A stretch of 64,000 nucleotides of DNA. Source: Sphingobacteriales bacterium (GTDB lineage Bacteria; Bacteroidota; Bacteroidia; Chitinophagales; CAIOSU01). The stretch's first letter is position 1. Each line of letters starts with the position of its first letter. The position numbers were made by a program, and so were the translations under genes. Below are positions 51,686 to 61,468 of the stretch, one piece after another. Location of the stretch: assembly GCA_027486795.1 (NCBI GenBank), contig JAIXOI010000028.1, forward strand, positions 62,001 through 126,000. The letters are read 5' to 3'. The notes below the pieces were generated by a model, which saw only the letters and a list, made by a program, of their open reading frames with translations, had not been told where the DNA came from and did not search any database.

Positions 51686-53284
51686 CTAGTTTTCGCCCCT
51701 CTTTTTTAATCTGAGCGAGTACAAATCGGTACGCCTATCCAGTAAATTTCGCACGCTACCACCGGTATGCAGTTCTTTTAGCAAGTCTATGTTCAAATCA
51801 GCAATTACCGTCATTTCGGTATTGGGGGTAGCCTCGGCTACAATGGAGTTGTTCGGAAACTGAAAATCGGACGGTGAATACACACCCGATTGGGCATACT
51901 GTATATCCATATTGTTTACCTTCGGTAAGTTACCCACACAACCCGCAATGGCCACGTAGCATTCGTTTTCAACGGCCCTGGCTTGGGCACAAATCCTTAC
52001 CCGGTTGTAACCTGTTTGGGTATCGGTAAGAAATGGCACAAACAATATCTCCATGCCCTGCTCGGCGCACAACCTCGATAGCTCTGGAAACTCAACATCA
52101 TAGCATATCATAATGCCAATTTTGCCACTATCGGTATCAAACACCTGAACCGAATCGCCGCCGCTCATGCCCCAATATTGGGCTTCGGCAGGGGTTATGT
52201 GCACCTTATAATAGCTATCCCAGCTTCCGTCGCGGCGGCATAGGTAGCCCACGTTGTACAACTTGCCTTTTTCAATGATGGGCATGCTACCTGTAATGAT
52301 ATTGATGTTGTATGATACCGCAAACTCTAAAAATTTCTTTTTCAGAGGTTCGGTAAAAGTAGCCAGCGACCTGATGGCTTCAGCCTCGGCTTGCTCGTTG
52401 AACTTGGCCATTAACGGTGCATTAAAAAACTCCGGGAACAAGATAAAATCGGCATGGTAGCCACTCACGGCATCCACAAAAAACTCCACCTGATCGAGCA
52501 AACTACTTAAGTTAGAAACGGGGCGCATCTGCCATTGCACCAGCCCTATGCGCACCACCGATTTTTTCGAGCCGATAAGCTTTTCCTTTTCCTCGTAGTA
52601 TATGTTGTTCCATTCTATCAAAGTACCATATGCTTTGCTGTCGCGGTCGCCGGGCAAATAACCCCTCAGCACTTTTCTTACGTGGAAACCATTTGAAATC
52701 TGGAAGGAAAGGATTGGGTCGTAGAGTTCTTTCATCTCTACCTTTTCAATATACGCTTTGGGGGTTAGTTCATCAGCATGCATGTTGAAATGTGGAATAC
52801 GACCACCTGCAATAATAGCCCTAAGGTTCAAGTTTTCGCACAATTCTTTTCTGGCATCGTACAGGCGGCGGCCAAGCCTCAAGCCCCTGTATTCGGGGTG
52901 TACAAAAACGTCGATACCATAAAGCACATCGCCTTCATCGTCGTGCGTGCTAAACGAATAGTTGCCGGTTATTTGCTCATAGGTATGGTTGTCGCCATAC
53001 TTATTATAATCTACAATAAGCGAGAGGGCACAGGCTACCACCTTACCATTTACTTCAATACAAATCTGCCCTTCCGGAAAAAGATCCAATAGCTTCTTTA
53101 AATGTTTGTTTGACCAAGTAGGCTCTTCCAAATTTGGATAAGCTAGGGTCATGGCTTCTTTTATATCGTCATGGTCTTCCAAGTCAAGCGTTCGCAGGGT
53201 TATCAAGTACTCGTTGTCGGTTCTTGGTTGCGAAATCTTATTGGTTTCTTTGCCTTTGGCCGATTTATCTTTAGGTTGGTTCAT
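51686..53284 (-). CDS. GNAT acetyltransferase-nitrilase fusion protein
   Basis: This 532-residue protein joins an N-terminal GNAT domain (about 25-230, with the acetyl-CoA loop VHPEYRGLRLGRRLYDARKE) to a C-terminal carbon-nitrogen hydrolase domain (about 245-520). The hydrolase triad is visible as Glu in LFPEFF, Lys in YYKVHITPAE and Cys in MICYDVEFPELSR. The fusion is a known family of unknown substrate, probably acting on an amide. The start at ATG 53284 avoids an unconserved leader. Both catalytic parts look intact. Confidence 0.9.
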   Translation of the reverse strand: MNQPKDKSAKGKETNKISQPRTDNEYLITLRTLDLEDHDDIKEAMTLAYPNLEEPTWSNKHLKKLLDLFPEGQICIEVNGKVVACALSLIVDYNKYGDNHTYEQITGNYSFSTHDDEGDVLYGIDVFVHPEYRGLRLGRRLYDARKELCENLNLRAIIAGGRIPHFNMHADELTPKAYIEKVEMKELYDPILSFQISNGFHVRKVLRGYLPGDRDSKAYGTLIEWNNIYYEEKEKLIGSKKSVVRIGLVQWQMRPVSNLSSLLDQVEFFVDAVSGYHADFILFPEFFNAPLMAKFNEQAEAEAIRSLATFTEPLKKKFLEFAVSYNINIITGSMPIIEKGKLYNVGYLCRRDGSWDSYYKVHITPAEAQYWGMSGGDSVQVFDTDSGKIGIMICYDVEFPELSRLCAEQGMEILFVPFLTDTQTGYNRVRICAQARAVENECYVAIAGCVGNLPKVNNMDIQYAQSGVYSPSDFQFPNNSIVAEATPNTEMTVIADLNIDLLKELHTGGSVRNLLDRRTDLYSLRLKKRGEN

Positions 53285-54039
53285 GTTATTTTCTGTAAAT
53301 AATTGTTCGAAACGATAAAACCCAATCAGCTTTAGCCTAGTATAACGCAAACTTCAGGCATTACATGGCTAACTTGGCTTGGCAGCGCATTGAATAGTCA
53401 ATTATGCCGCTCACCGCACGCAAGACTTACAACAAATATACACTTTTGTGAGGCACTAAATACGCAAGTTAAGGGTGTTGGCTGTGCTTAAAACTACCTT
53501 GAGTTATTGTTTTTTGATCTGTAATTGCAAAGCGGTAGCGATAATTTAAATTGCAGCGCAGCATATTAGGTGACACAAAACTCTTAAAATTTAGTTCAAG
53601 CAATAGGGTTGTGAAAAATTTTGTACCGCTTTTTAACTTATCAGTACCTCATTTACAAAAACAAATGCGGTAAAATCACAAGAAACAGGTGCGTGCTTAC
53701 TTGGAAACAAGATTTTGTAGTAAATAGTTGTTTGTAAATGCTTTAAGTATAGTTATTCCATTTAAATAGATAGGAGTTGCTGCAGTTTAAAGATTTTAAA
53801 GCTAGATATTGTCTACTATTTTATACTTAGTGGCATCAACTGTGCAGTGCGATAACCATAAATTAACAAGACACTGTTAAAATAAATAGGGAATTAGCGT
53901 AAATTGCGGTCAATATTAGGTTAGATAACGTGTAGCTTCTCAAAATTATTGTTTTGAATGACTATTTTGTTGTCTGAATTTAATATATTAGCACATTGTA
54001 CCAATAAAATTATACAAGCGTAACAAAAAATACACGGCT
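53285..54039. other. AT-rich intergenic stretch (755 bp), no gene recognised
   Basis: Stops are frequent in all frames and no protein fragment or RNA family is recognisable. A minus-strand TATATTTG (53433-53440) may be the -7 box of the GNAT-nitrilase gene. The 100 nt before gldL hold a TTTG (53966-53969) and an imperfect TATATTAG (53984-53991), which is a weak promoter candidate. This is the longest gene-free stretch of the window and lies before the gldL-gldM operon, so regulation is likely to sit here. Confidence 0.5.
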
Positions 54040-54555
54040 ATGGCATTGAAAAGAAAAGCCAAACTTGATCCATTGAACGTTGCATACGGTGTAGGTGCGG
54101 CAGTAGTTATCACTGGGGCAATGTTCAAGTTTCTAAACTTCCCTTTTGCAAGTGAAATGCTATTTGTGGGATTGGCAGTTGAGGCGCTAGTATTCTTTAT
54201 TTCGGCCTTTGAGTTGAAGAAAGACGATGTGGACTACCAATGGGATAGGATTTTCCCACAGCTTACCAAAGAAGGGGAGAATAAAATAGAAAGAATTGAG
54301 GATTGGATTGAGCAAGCTGATTTAGACCCGATGGTTATTCAGCGCCTTACCAAAAGCATTGAACGTTTAGAACAGAACGTGAACAGGATGGCTGATATGT
54401 CGGATGTGGCACAACTTAACGACCAAGTAGAAAAGATGCGTCAATCGTCAGAGATGTTTGAGCAAGAAATTTCTAAGCTCAACACCAGCATTTCGCAGAT
54501 GAACTCATATTATATGCGAATGCTTGAAGTAATGGGGAATAAATCCCAAGCTTAA
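54040..54555 (+). CDS. GldL-like motor protein
   Basis: This 171-residue inner-membrane protein has two transmembrane helices (about 12-30 and 38-57) and a cytoplasmic coiled-coil tail. It aligns with GldL/PorL of the T9SS motor: PLNVAYGVGAAVVITGAMFK and FVGLAVEALVFFISAFE. The Glu48 in TM2 matches the proton-path Glu of GldL, and Lys30 at the end of TM1 is also kept. It is somewhat shorter than canonical GldL. GldL forms a pentamer around the GldM dimer and turns proton flow into motion. It is followed 45 nt later by the gldM-like gene, but gldK does not precede it, so it may be a paralogue with another job. Confidence 0.88.
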   Translation: MALKRKAKLDPLNVAYGVGAAVVITGAMFKFLNFPFASEMLFVGLAVEALVFFISAFELKKDDVDYQWDRIFPQLTKEGENKIERIEDWIEQADLDPMVIQRLTKSIERLEQNVNRMADMSDVAQLNDQVEKMRQSSEMFEQEISKLNTSISQMNSYYMRMLEVMGNKSQA

Positions 54556-54599
54556 TCATTTCTACCCCGATTGGGTTCAAATAAACCGGAGCAGGAAAC

Positions 54600-56255
54600 A
54601 TGAAAACCTCTAATCCATTAAGGCAGAAGCTTATCAATATGATGTATCTGATACTCATAGCGATGATAGTACTGAATCCTGCGTTGGAGTATATTGATAT
54701 ATTTACCGACTTGAATAGGTCGTTAGAGTATGCCAACGTGCGCCTCGATCAAAAAAATGCGCTTACGGTAGCTACCTTAGAAACCTTTAGTAACCTCGAC
54801 CCTGAAAAGTACGAAGGCATGTATAAGAAGGTGTTACTTACCAAACAAATTGCCGACAGTGCGGTGAATTATTTGGAAGTAATAAAACAGGATCTTATTA
54901 CCGAATCGGGTGGTTACGACCCAGTATGGCACCACCTTAAACGGACTACCGATGCTACTATAGGTACCAATGGTCTTTTTAGAAACGATAAAGGTCTTGA
55001 AATAAAAAAAGTATTGACAGATACTAAATTGGCCTTGATAGAAATATTGGATACTGCCAACGCTGGTATGCTAGATACCGTTTTGCGCGTGGATGATAAG
55101 CTTCCAAAAGCTAAGCAAGTATACTACGAGTGGGAAAAGTATTATTTCGATAACGTACCTCTAGGTGCAGTTATAGCCACACTTACCAAGTTCCAAAACG
55201 ACGTAAGGGTGGCCGAATCGTTGGTAATGAAAAACTACCATGATCAAGTACAAGGCGAAGGTGGCACCGGAAACTATAACTTTGAATTTGTAGCTAGCGA
55301 TAGCAGCTCGGCAACCGACACCATTCGCTTGGCCAAAGGGGTGAAAAAGTATGATGTATTTACCGTTGGCGAAGACGGTGTAACTACACTTACCTTGCCA
55401 TCAAGTAAAATGGGTAGTGGCGGCGGAAGTGGTCAAGCTACCATTTATATTTACGACGACAATAACCAAGTAACTGACAGCTTCGCGTTTGTAAATGGAC
55501 AAGGAGAAGTATCACTAAAAACTGACCAAATTGGTGAATTTTCTATTAAGGGCGTAGTAAAGTTTAGGTATCCTGATGATGTAAAACCTTTGCAGAAGGA
55601 TAACCAACAATTAGAAGAGAAGAAAAAGAAAGACCAAGAAATGCCCTTCGAAATAAACTATGCTGTTGTAAAAAGCAAGCCATACATTAGCCAGAAGGAT
55701 TACAATATTCTCTATTTGGGTATCAATAACCCGATTAACGTTTACCACCCCGATTATCCTTCTGATAAGTACCAGGTAAGTATTAGCCAAGGTAAGGTAA
55801 CCAAAGTAGATACTGCGTTTTATGCGAATGTGTTTAGGAAAGGTTTGGCAAGCGTAGTCCTAAAAGTACCAGATGGCAATGGTGGCTATAAAGTAGTAGC
55901 AGAGGAGATTTTTAGGGTGAAAGAGTTGCCTAAGCCAACAGTAGTGTTGTATAACAAAGAAGGTGGTGAAATACCTGCCAAGTTGTTTAAAATGCAAAAA
56001 GGTTTGGAAGCCATTACCAAAGAAATGGAAGTACCTGCCGACTTTAGGGTTATTGAGTATAGCATTACTTATGTGAATGCAAATGGTTTGGGTATTTTTA
56101 AAGAAAAAGTTAAGGGTTCATACTTTACCGGAAAATCAAGGGAGCTTATTGATTTAGCTCAACCTGGAGACATCTTTATATTTGATGATATCCAAGTTAA
56201 AGGTCCTGATGGTGTAAATAAAGATGTGGAAGCCTTGGTATTTAACATATTATAA
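54600..56255 (+). CDS. GldM-like motor protein
   Basis: This 551-residue protein has a short cytoplasmic start, one transmembrane helix (about 12-30: INMMYLILIAMIVLN) and a long periplasmic part. Arg8 in NPLRQKLINMMYL matches the functional Arg near the start of GldM. The GldM-type end is seen in YLGINNPINVYHPDYPSDKYQVSIS and the C-terminal domain from about 450. In canonical T9SS the periplasmic stalk contacts the GldKN ring; here no gldK or gldN follows. Instead its stop overlaps the potential ATG of the outer-membrane protein gene (TAATG). It is therefore likely a stalk that drives that protein. Confidence 0.88.
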   Translation: MKTSNPLRQKLINMMYLILIAMIVLNPALEYIDIFTDLNRSLEYANVRLDQKNALTVATLETFSNLDPEKYEGMYKKVLLTKQIADSAVNYLEVIKQDLITESGGYDPVWHHLKRTTDATIGTNGLFRNDKGLEIKKVLTDTKLALIEILDTANAGMLDTVLRVDDKLPKAKQVYYEWEKYYFDNVPLGAVIATLTKFQNDVRVAESLVMKNYHDQVQGEGGTGNYNFEFVASDSSSATDTIRLAKGVKKYDVFTVGEDGVTTLTLPSSKMGSGGGSGQATIYIYDDNNQVTDSFAFVNGQGEVSLKTDQIGEFSIKGVVKFRYPDDVKPLQKDNQQLEEKKKKDQEMPFEINYAVVKSKPYISQKDYNILYLGINNPINVYHPDYPSDKYQVSISQGKVTKVDTAFYANVFRKGLASVVLKVPDGNGGYKVVAEEIFRVKELPKPTVVLYNKEGGEIPAKLFKMQKGLEAITKEMEVPADFRVIEYSITYVNANGLGIFKEKVKGSYFTGKSRELIDLAQPGDIFIFDDIQVKGPDGVNKDVEALVFNIL

Positions 56256-56305
56256 TGCAATTAACAACGAATAACTACATTCCAAAACCAACTAAAAAAA
56301 CTACA

Positions 56306-58951
56306 ATGCTGATGCTGACTAAGAAAAAAGGCAAGTCAACACTGGGGTTACTTTTGCTGGCATCATTTTTTTGTGCTTTGTGCCCCAATGTGATTTTTGC
56401 CCAAGGTGAGGTAGTTGCAGCCGACCAGATTGTATTGGAAGGGTTTATCAGCGCTGATAAACAATTAGAAAGTGGAAAGACTTATCTAATCCAACACAAC
56501 GTAAAAGTAAATGCCGGAGCTACATTGACCATTCCGGCTAATGTTACTTTGCTTTTTGGACCCAACACAACTATTGTGGTTGAAGGTGGCTTAAATGTTG
56601 CAGGTGCGCCTAATAGCTTTGTGGTTTTCAAAAGCCAAGAGAAGTATAGCCAAGGCACGGGTATTGTAGTTCGTGGAGCCGAAGGTGCAGACATAACTGT
56701 GAAGTATGCCAAGTTTGTACAGCTTACCACGCCGTTTACCTTCGATTCGGATTGGTATAGAAGTAATGTGACTATTACAAACAGTGAGTTTAGGGAAATG
56801 AATACTGGCGAATCGAATATAATGATTACCAGTCCGCTAAGCAGCCTTTATGCTATAGGCGATAAGAAAACAACTTTTACGTTCTCTAACAACAACTTTA
56901 TAAATAACTGGGGCTCCATATTTATTGAAAACTTGCAAGACAATGTTCTGGATTTGAGGTTTAATAACAACTTGGTAACCAACAACGTAGTGTACGGTAT
57001 TGATAAAGGTATACCAAGCAACACACCGGTTTTTGGCCTATATGATGCAGGCGACAAACGTTTCCAAAGCGAATTGCGCGACAACTCCATTTTCGGAAAC
57101 TACCAGATTAACGCTGCTACCGATACCATTATTCGCGAAATAAGCGTGGGTATACAAGGAGCAGGCGAAACCTTTAGCATGCCTAACAACTTCTTTAGGT
57201 CGACACAAGATGATTACATATCTTCTACTTTCGATCACTTCTACCAGAACAATTCATTGCCATTGTTAATGGCGCAGCCAGTTCTTACCAAGCCTTCGGC
57301 CCAAACCCATGCACACATTTATAAAGTGAAACTAGTGGGTAATGAGGTGATGAACTATGCCGAAATACCGGGTGACTTGCCAGCTACCAACGTAACATTC
57401 GAAGTATACTTCAACCGCCCCGTAACCGAGTTTGGCGAAACACAATTGGAATCGGTATTTTATGATACCATTAACAACGGTATCCGAATCGACCCAGTTA
57501 ATGTATTAAACGGTCAATGGTCGCAAGACAATACCGTGTATACGTTTTCAGTAGCCGATGCTTCTTTTATGAAAAACGAGTTGGGCTATGTGATTATTAA
57601 AAACTTTAAGGACAACGAAGGTTTTGAAACACCTGATTTCACTATCGGACAGCGCAAGGCCATTAACAACTACAGTAAGCTATATGCCACTGGCGTTGCT
57701 AGTACATACTTCCCGCCAGCTGAAGTTATCAGCAATCCAGGTGGATTTGATTTGACCGAAGATGAGGTAAATACTTTATCGACTTTGAGCGAATTGGGCG
57801 ATTTGTCATACTTGGGAGCTTACACTTCTTTGGCTAAAACTTGGGAGCTTGGTTTAATGGCAGGTACCATGAATTATAGCGGAGATTTGGCTGCTAAGTT
57901 GTTCGATAAACGTGAATTTAAATGGTCTGTTGGTATATACGGGCAGTACAATATCTCTAAATGGTTCTCTGCTCGCTTGGCGTTTACTCACGGACAGATA
58001 AGTGGTTCAGATTTGGATGAAGCTGAATTTGGTCGTCAACGCAGGGTTGCTAACTTTAGAAACAACATTTATGAAGGTTCATTGACGTTCCATTTCCATT
58101 TGTTGCAGTATGGTATAAGCAAAGGTGAAAGGTTTTCACCTGCCATTTTTGCCGGTATCGGGGTGTTTAACCACAACCCAGAAGCCCGAATTTTTACTGG
58201 CTTGAATGCATCGGGTGCGCCTAGTTATTTGGCTTACGATGGTACCAATTTTATAGCTGCAGCCGAAAATGAGGCCGACAGGTCAGAATATATTTGGGTT
58301 CCTTTGCATAGCATAGGTACTGAAGGTCAAACATCAACTACTCCTGATGTTGACCCAGATAACAAATATAGCCCTCGTAATCCGCCTAAAAACTATAGCT
58401 TGTGGCAGATATCTATTCCATTTGGTTTAACATTTGATTTCATTATCAATAAATCATGGACTGTAGGTATTGAAGCCAGTTTCCGTTTTACCCTCACCGA
58501 TTATTTGGATGATGTAAGCGGCAACTATTGGGATAGGGCAAATTTCGGCCAATCGATTGTTGATGCCAATCCTGAAATTACTGGTAAACTAGGTAATGGT
58601 CTTTTCCGTGACGATATTGTATTGCCAAGCGATTTGCGCGATGTAAACGATGGCACCGGTGGAATTTGGATGTCGCAAGGACAAATTTTGGTTCGTCCTA
58701 CCAACGCGATACCGACGGCAGCTTTCTTATCAAACCCATCATTGGCTAATGCTATATTTCAAAATCCTGATGGAAGTATTGAATACGAAGCTGGTTTGAA
58801 CGATGCCAATACATTCCCAACTGCACGTAAGGGAGACTCTAACCGCGATTGGTTTGCGTTTTTTGGTGTAAAGGCCACTAAAATATTTGGTTATAATAAG
58901 TACCAAAAGAAGCAAGCGAAAGACAATGTGACAACTGCGCCTAAATATTAA
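56306..58951 (+). CDS. Outer-membrane protein: beta-helix + Ig-like + DUF6089-like barrel
   Basis: This protein has a signal peptide ending NVIFAQ. The region from about residue 50 to 330 reads as a right-handed parallel beta-helix with Asn ladders (FSNNNFINNW, RFNNNLVTNNV, ITNSEF). An Ig-like segment (ATNVTFEVYFNRPV to YVIIKNF, about 370-460) follows. The last ~370 residues resemble the DUF6089 outer-membrane barrel (WELGLMAGTMNYSGDLAAKL, ISKWFSARLAFTHGQISGSD, WTVGIEASFRFTLTDY). ATG 56306 gives the best signal peptide; ATG 56255 overlaps the gldM stop and is the alternative. It is the third gene of the motor operon and ends before a strong terminator. Confidence 0.8.
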   Translation: MLMLTKKKGKSTLGLLLLASFFCALCPNVIFAQGEVVAADQIVLEGFISADKQLESGKTYLIQHNVKVNAGATLTIPANVTLLFGPNTTIVVEGGLNVAGAPNSFVVFKSQEKYSQGTGIVVRGAEGADITVKYAKFVQLTTPFTFDSDWYRSNVTITNSEFREMNTGESNIMITSPLSSLYAIGDKKTTFTFSNNNFINNWGSIFIENLQDNVLDLRFNNNLVTNNVVYGIDKGIPSNTPVFGLYDAGDKRFQSELRDNSIFGNYQINAATDTIIREISVGIQGAGETFSMPNNFFRSTQDDYISSTFDHFYQNNSLPLLMAQPVLTKPSAQTHAHIYKVKLVGNEVMNYAEIPGDLPATNVTFEVYFNRPVTEFGETQLESVFYDTINNGIRIDPVNVLNGQWSQDNTVYTFSVADASFMKNELGYVIIKNFKDNEGFETPDFTIGQRKAINNYSKLYATGVASTYFPPAEVISNPGGFDLTEDEVNTLSTLSELGDLSYLGAYTSLAKTWELGLMAGTMNYSGDLAAKLFDKREFKWSVGIYGQYNISKWFSARLAFTHGQISGSDLDEAEFGRQRRVANFRNNIYEGSLTFHFHLLQYGISKGERFSPAIFAGIGVFNHNPEARIFTGLNASGAPSYLAYDGTNFIAAAENEADRSEYIWVPLHSIGTEGQTSTTPDVDPDNKYSPRNPPKNYSLWQISIPFGLTFDFIINKSWTVGIEASFRFTLTDYLDDVSGNYWDRANFGQSIVDANPEITGKLGNGLFRDDIVLPSDLRDVNDGTGGIWMSQGQILVRPTNAIPTAAFLSNPSLANAIFQNPDGSIEYEAGLNDANTFPTARKGDSNRDWFAFFGVKATKIFGYNKYQKKQAKDNVTTAPKY

Positions 58952-58984
58952 TAAGGCAAAGCAGCCGAACATAGCATAATGTAA

Positions 58985-59014
58985 AGAGCCTGGATTGTAT
59001 AATCCAGGCTCTTT
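58985..59014 (+). terminator. Rho-independent terminator of the gldL-gldM-OMP operon
   Basis: GAGCCTGGATT-GTAT-AATCCAGGCTC is a perfect 11-bp hairpin followed by TTTTCTTG. The minus-strand side has only CTTTAC, so it serves mainly the plus-strand operon. Confidence 0.9.
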
Positions 59015-59045
59015 TCTTGTGTATATAGGCTTAAGTCTTCTGTTT

Positions 59046-60107
59046 TTACAGCGCCGTTTCTTTAAGTTTTGTTCCATCGAAACTTAGGATATAATCGGCA
59101 CCATAAACGCTAGCCGGTGTTTGAAACCCCGTTTTAAAGTTGCCGTTAAGCACCTTTTCGGCAATATCAACGGCGGTTAGATACGTAAGTTTATAACCTT
59201 CAGGAACGGTAAGCCACAGTTGTTTGCTTACTCCTTTACTATTTTTCACTTCGCCCCATAGTTTTATCTTGCCACTATCTCGTTGCGCTTCGGTGGGCCC
59301 AGCGGGTCCGCTGTTTACTTTATTGATGAGCATGTTTTTAACAAAACCCAACTTGGTAATAAACGAGAAATAACCCATAAGCTTCATGCTTTTTATTACC
59401 TTTTCGGGCAAGGCCATGTACACTTTAATATTGGGTATTTGAGTGCTGAACCAGGCAGTAGATACATCGCCCCACGGAATGGCCACAGCCCAAATAGCTT
59501 TGCCATCGCCAAAGTTGATTTGCTTGGTATCGGAGCCTGCAGCTATTGCTTTTATCTGACCATTTTCGCGGATGGCACTACCTTCGTGCAGCCCCTCTAT
59601 AATAGTTTTTTGAGTTCCTCTTGAAGAGCGCCCGCCACTGGCAAAGGCCATTTCAAGAAATTGGGCATCGGGCATCCGCGTTTTAAGCATGTTGGCCAAA
59701 CAATCAGAAGGTACTACATCGAAACCACAGCCAGGCATAAACATAATACCTGCTGCCTTGGCTTCTTCTGTTTTGCGGTTCATGGCTTCAAATACCTTCA
59801 TTTCGCCGGTAATATCAAGGTAGTGCACGCCAGCCTTTAAGCAAGCTTGCATCATAGGCTTGTATGTAAACATAAACGGACCTGCACAATGCAACAGCAC
59901 TTTGGCGCCTTGCAAGCATTCATCCAAAGCGCTGGTATCATCTAGGTTAAAGGCCTTGAACTCCAGACCTAGCTCATGTGCAAGCGGTTGTAGTTTCTTT
60001 GCATCTCTCCCTGCCAATAATGGTTTCAAGCCTTTAGCTACTGCGTGGCGTGCTATGAGTTCTCCGGTGTATCCGTAAGCACCGTATATAATGAAGTCTT
60101 TGGCCAT
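59046..60107 (-). CDS. Saccharopine dehydrogenase-like NAD(P)-binding oxidoreductase
   Basis: This 353-residue protein has an N-terminal Rossmann fold (IIYGAYGYTGELIARHAV, GxxGxxG-like) and segments of the saccharopine dehydrogenase/trans-acting enoyl reductase family (LLHCAGPF, GVHYLDITGEMKVF, MPGCGFDVVPSDCLA). It is probably soluble; the substrate is unknown. It does not look like a lysine-pathway enzyme. It lies 71 nt downstream of pabB and may be cotranscribed. Confidence 0.88.
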   Translation of the reverse strand: MAKDFIIYGAYGYTGELIARHAVAKGLKPLLAGRDAKKLQPLAHELGLEFKAFNLDDTSALDECLQGAKVLLHCAGPFMFTYKPMMQACLKAGVHYLDITGEMKVFEAMNRKTEEAKAAGIMFMPGCGFDVVPSDCLANMLKTRMPDAQFLEMAFASGGRSSRGTQKTIIEGLHEGSAIRENGQIKAIAAGSDTKQINFGDGKAIWAVAIPWGDVSTAWFSTQIPNIKVYMALPEKVIKSMKLMGYFSFITKLGFVKNMLINKVNSGPAGPTEAQRDSGKIKLWGEVKNSKGVSKQLWLTVPEGYKLTYLTAVDIAEKVLNGNFKTGFQTPASVYGADYILSFDGTKLKETAL

Positions 60108-60178
60108 TGGCTTAGGTTGAAAGTTTAACTAGTGAAGTGGAAAATTAGTGAAAATAGATGAAAAGGCAATTGTACCGA

Positions 60179-61468
60179 TTACTTTCCACTCAACACCGAT
60201 TCAATAGCTGCTGCCTTAAGTAAGCATTCTTCATATTCTTGTTCCGGAACCGAATCCCAGGTAATGGCACCTCCAACGTGATAAGACAAGTATTGGTTGC
60301 TTTGGTTGTATGCCAAGCTGCGGATAACGACATTAAAATCAAAATCGGCGTTTGGGGCAAAGTAGCCTGCGGATCCGGAATATATGCCACGTTTGGAATG
60401 CTCATATTGTTCGGTAAGCTGCATCACTTTTACTTTGGGAGCACCCGTCATAGAGCCCATCGGGAAGGCATTGCGCAGTGCATCAATGCCATTTAAATCG
60501 GGTTTAAGAATGCCAGATATTGTGGATACCAAATGATGTACTTTTGGGAAGGTGTAAACTTGAAACAGCTCGTTTACCTTTATGGTGCCTGGGGTGCAGC
60601 TACGCGTAAGATCGTTGCGCACTAAGTCAACTATCATTACATTTTCTGCCTGCTCCTTTATATTGTTGCGTAGTTCGGTTCTCAGCACTTCATCTATTAC
60701 TGGGTTACCATCTCTCTTTATAGTTCCTTTAATGGGCATAGAAGTAACGGTATCGCCTTTCTTTTGTAAAAACCTTTCTGGGCTAGCACTTAGCAGGTAT
60801 TTATCCTCAAACTTCAGGTAGCAAGAGAAGGGTGCTTTGGAAAGTTGGTTGAGTTTTTCGAAAACGGCTAATGGATTTATATCCGCAGCTTCAGCAAAAT
60901 ATTCTTGGCAGAAATTGATTTCATATACATCGCCAACGGCAATATGCTCTCGCAAGGTTTCAACGGTTTGTAGGTAATGCTCCTTTGATATGCGAGCTTG
61001 CATAGCTATCGGCTTGATAGGCTGCTCGGTAAGTTGGATTGCCTCAATTTGGGTGAATATTTTAGTTGGTTGCAAAGAGCTACTTTCAATTACTATACTA
61101 CCATCCATGTTGATGGTAATTAAATGCTCAGGTTGAAAGAAACATAAATCGGGGAAACCGGTACCATCGGGTAGGTTACTTACCAAATGTTCTATTTCAT
61201 TTTTTAGATCATAACCCAAGAAGCCAAAGAGCCAATCTTGGGTTTGGTGCTGGTATGCTTTTAATTGGTTGAATGCATTGCCAACATTGCATTGCAGCGT
61301 TGTTATAGCACCTGCACCAATTAAACAGTCGAAACTTGGGTTAGGATAATTAGGGTACTGGTTATGATCGAAACTAGCGGCATAACTGAACCCATTAGCC
61401 CAATGCAACGCTTTTAGTTTGAATTGCTGCGGGGAGTTGGATTGGTAACTGCCCGATTGGCGCATCAT
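60179..61468 (-). CDS. pabB: Aminodeoxychorismate synthase component I
   Basis: PabB converts chorismate with ammonia to aminodeoxychorismate in p-aminobenzoate and folate synthesis. The chorismate-binding core is present, ending GSMTGAPKVKVMQL and RGIYSGSAGYF. The PIKGTIKR motif, with Lys instead of the Ala found in anthranilate synthase (PIAGT), marks PabB rather than TrpE. The 429-residue protein lacks the N-terminal tryptophan site of TrpE. Its start overlaps the purA stop by 4 nt (ATGA), so it is translationally coupled to purA. Confidence 0.9.
   Translation of the reverse strand: MMRQSGSYQSNSPQQFKLKALHWANGFSYAASFDHNQYPNYPNPSFDCLIGAGAITTLQCNVGNAFNQLKAYQHQTQDWLFGFLGYDLKNEIEHLVSNLPDGTGFPDLCFFQPEHLITINMDGSIVIESSSLQPTKIFTQIEAIQLTEQPIKPIAMQARISKEHYLQTVETLREHIAVGDVYEINFCQEYFAEAADINPLAVFEKLNQLSKAPFSCYLKFEDKYLLSASPERFLQKKGDTVTSMPIKGTIKRDGNPVIDEVLRTELRNNIKEQAENVMIVDLVRNDLTRSCTPGTIKVNELFQVYTFPKVHHLVSTISGILKPDLNGIDALRNAFPMGSMTGAPKVKVMQLTEQYEHSKRGIYSGSAGYFAPNADFDFNVVIRSLAYNQSNQYLSYHVGGAITWDSVPEQEYEECLLKAAAIESVLSGK

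Noticed and set aside
53285-54039. Hidden gene or RNA in the long gap before gldL
   Set aside because: All frames are broken by stops, and no RNA family fold or conserved motif could be recognised by eye.
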